From positions 1 through 6,354 of the forward strand of contig JAGBQP010000087.1 of the NCBI GenBank assembly GCA_017632825.1: 6,354 nucleotides of DNA, given 5' to 3'. The stretch's first letter is position 1. The number at the start of each line of letters is the position of its first letter. Positions 6,267 to 6,354 of this stretch are shown piece by piece. The stretch comes from Prevotella sp. GTDB taxonomy: Bacteria > Bacteroidota > Bacteroidia > Bacteroidales > Bacteroidaceae. The notes beneath the pieces were generated by a model. It was given only the letters and a program-made list of their open reading frames with translations, made no database searches and was not told the origin of the DNA. Made by a program: the position numbers and the translations under genes.

Positions 6267-6332
6267 GGGGTCACTTGTAAAACCCTGTGTTGAAAATTTA
6301 CCTTAGAAGTCTGATATTTCAATTATAGTATG

Positions 6333-6340
6333 TAGCTTTG
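6333..6340 (+). promoter_or_regulatory. Promoter -7 element facing right, out of the window
   Basis: TAGCTTTG followed by CAC matches the Bacteroidota -7 consensus TAnnTTTG and the common downstream context. No clear TTG lies about 20 bases upstream (around 6310), so the -33 element is weak or degenerate. It points toward a plus-strand gene beyond position 6354, which would be divergent from the small exported protein gene. Confidence 0.5.
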
Positions 6341-6354
6341 CACACAAAGAGTAC

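Overview
The window reads as an ordinary chromosomal stretch of a member of the Bacteroidales, most likely close to Prevotella or Bacteroides. The evidence is a DUF4139/MuiA-type protein carrying a SusC-like N-terminal segment, a BACON-domain lipoprotein, Fibrobacter-paralogous-type (FISUMP) lipoprotein domains, lipoboxes followed by Lys-Asp/Glu export signals, and promoters of the Bacteroidota pattern TTG-N20-TAnnTTTG. No mobile element, CRISPR array or defence system was seen.

Layout from left to right. Positions 1-78 are an AT-rich leader with no convincing promoter, so the first gene may be read from upstream. A plus-strand gene (79-2010) encodes a secreted DUF4140/DUF4139 protein whose DUF4139 region is split by a carboxypeptidase-regulatory-like fold, a TonB-box-like motif and the beginning of a TonB-plug-like sequence. 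It converges, with only 20 bases between stop codons, on a two-gene minus-strand operon. That operon is read from a promoter at 5340-5370: first a BACON plus beta-propeller-like lipoprotein (3630-5285), then, 15 bases later, a lipoprotein with two FISUMP domains around a helical linker (2031-3614). Both lipoproteins carry sequences predicted to send them to the cell surface.

Upstream of that operon lies a tRNA-Val(CAC) gene (5437-5514, minus) with its own promoter (5612-5642), a roughly 90-base leader containing a hairpin, and an intrinsic terminator (5394-5431). Next, also on the minus strand, is a small exported protein (5747-6106) with two LTxxQ-like motifs and a strong hairpin terminator behind it. 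Its 248-base upstream region holds a Shine-Dalgarno-like site, three copies of a 12-base repeat, a cluster of AATTAG repeats and, at the right edge, a plus-strand promoter element facing a gene outside the window.

Functional picture: the three larger proteins are all envelope proteins, and the two lipoproteins are probably co-expressed and displayed together on the surface. Their ligands cannot be read from the sequence. The best targets for a second look are the receptor-like insert in the DUF4139 protein, the paired surface lipoproteins, and the triplicated leader repeat before the small exported protein. None of these amounts to a clearly new system.
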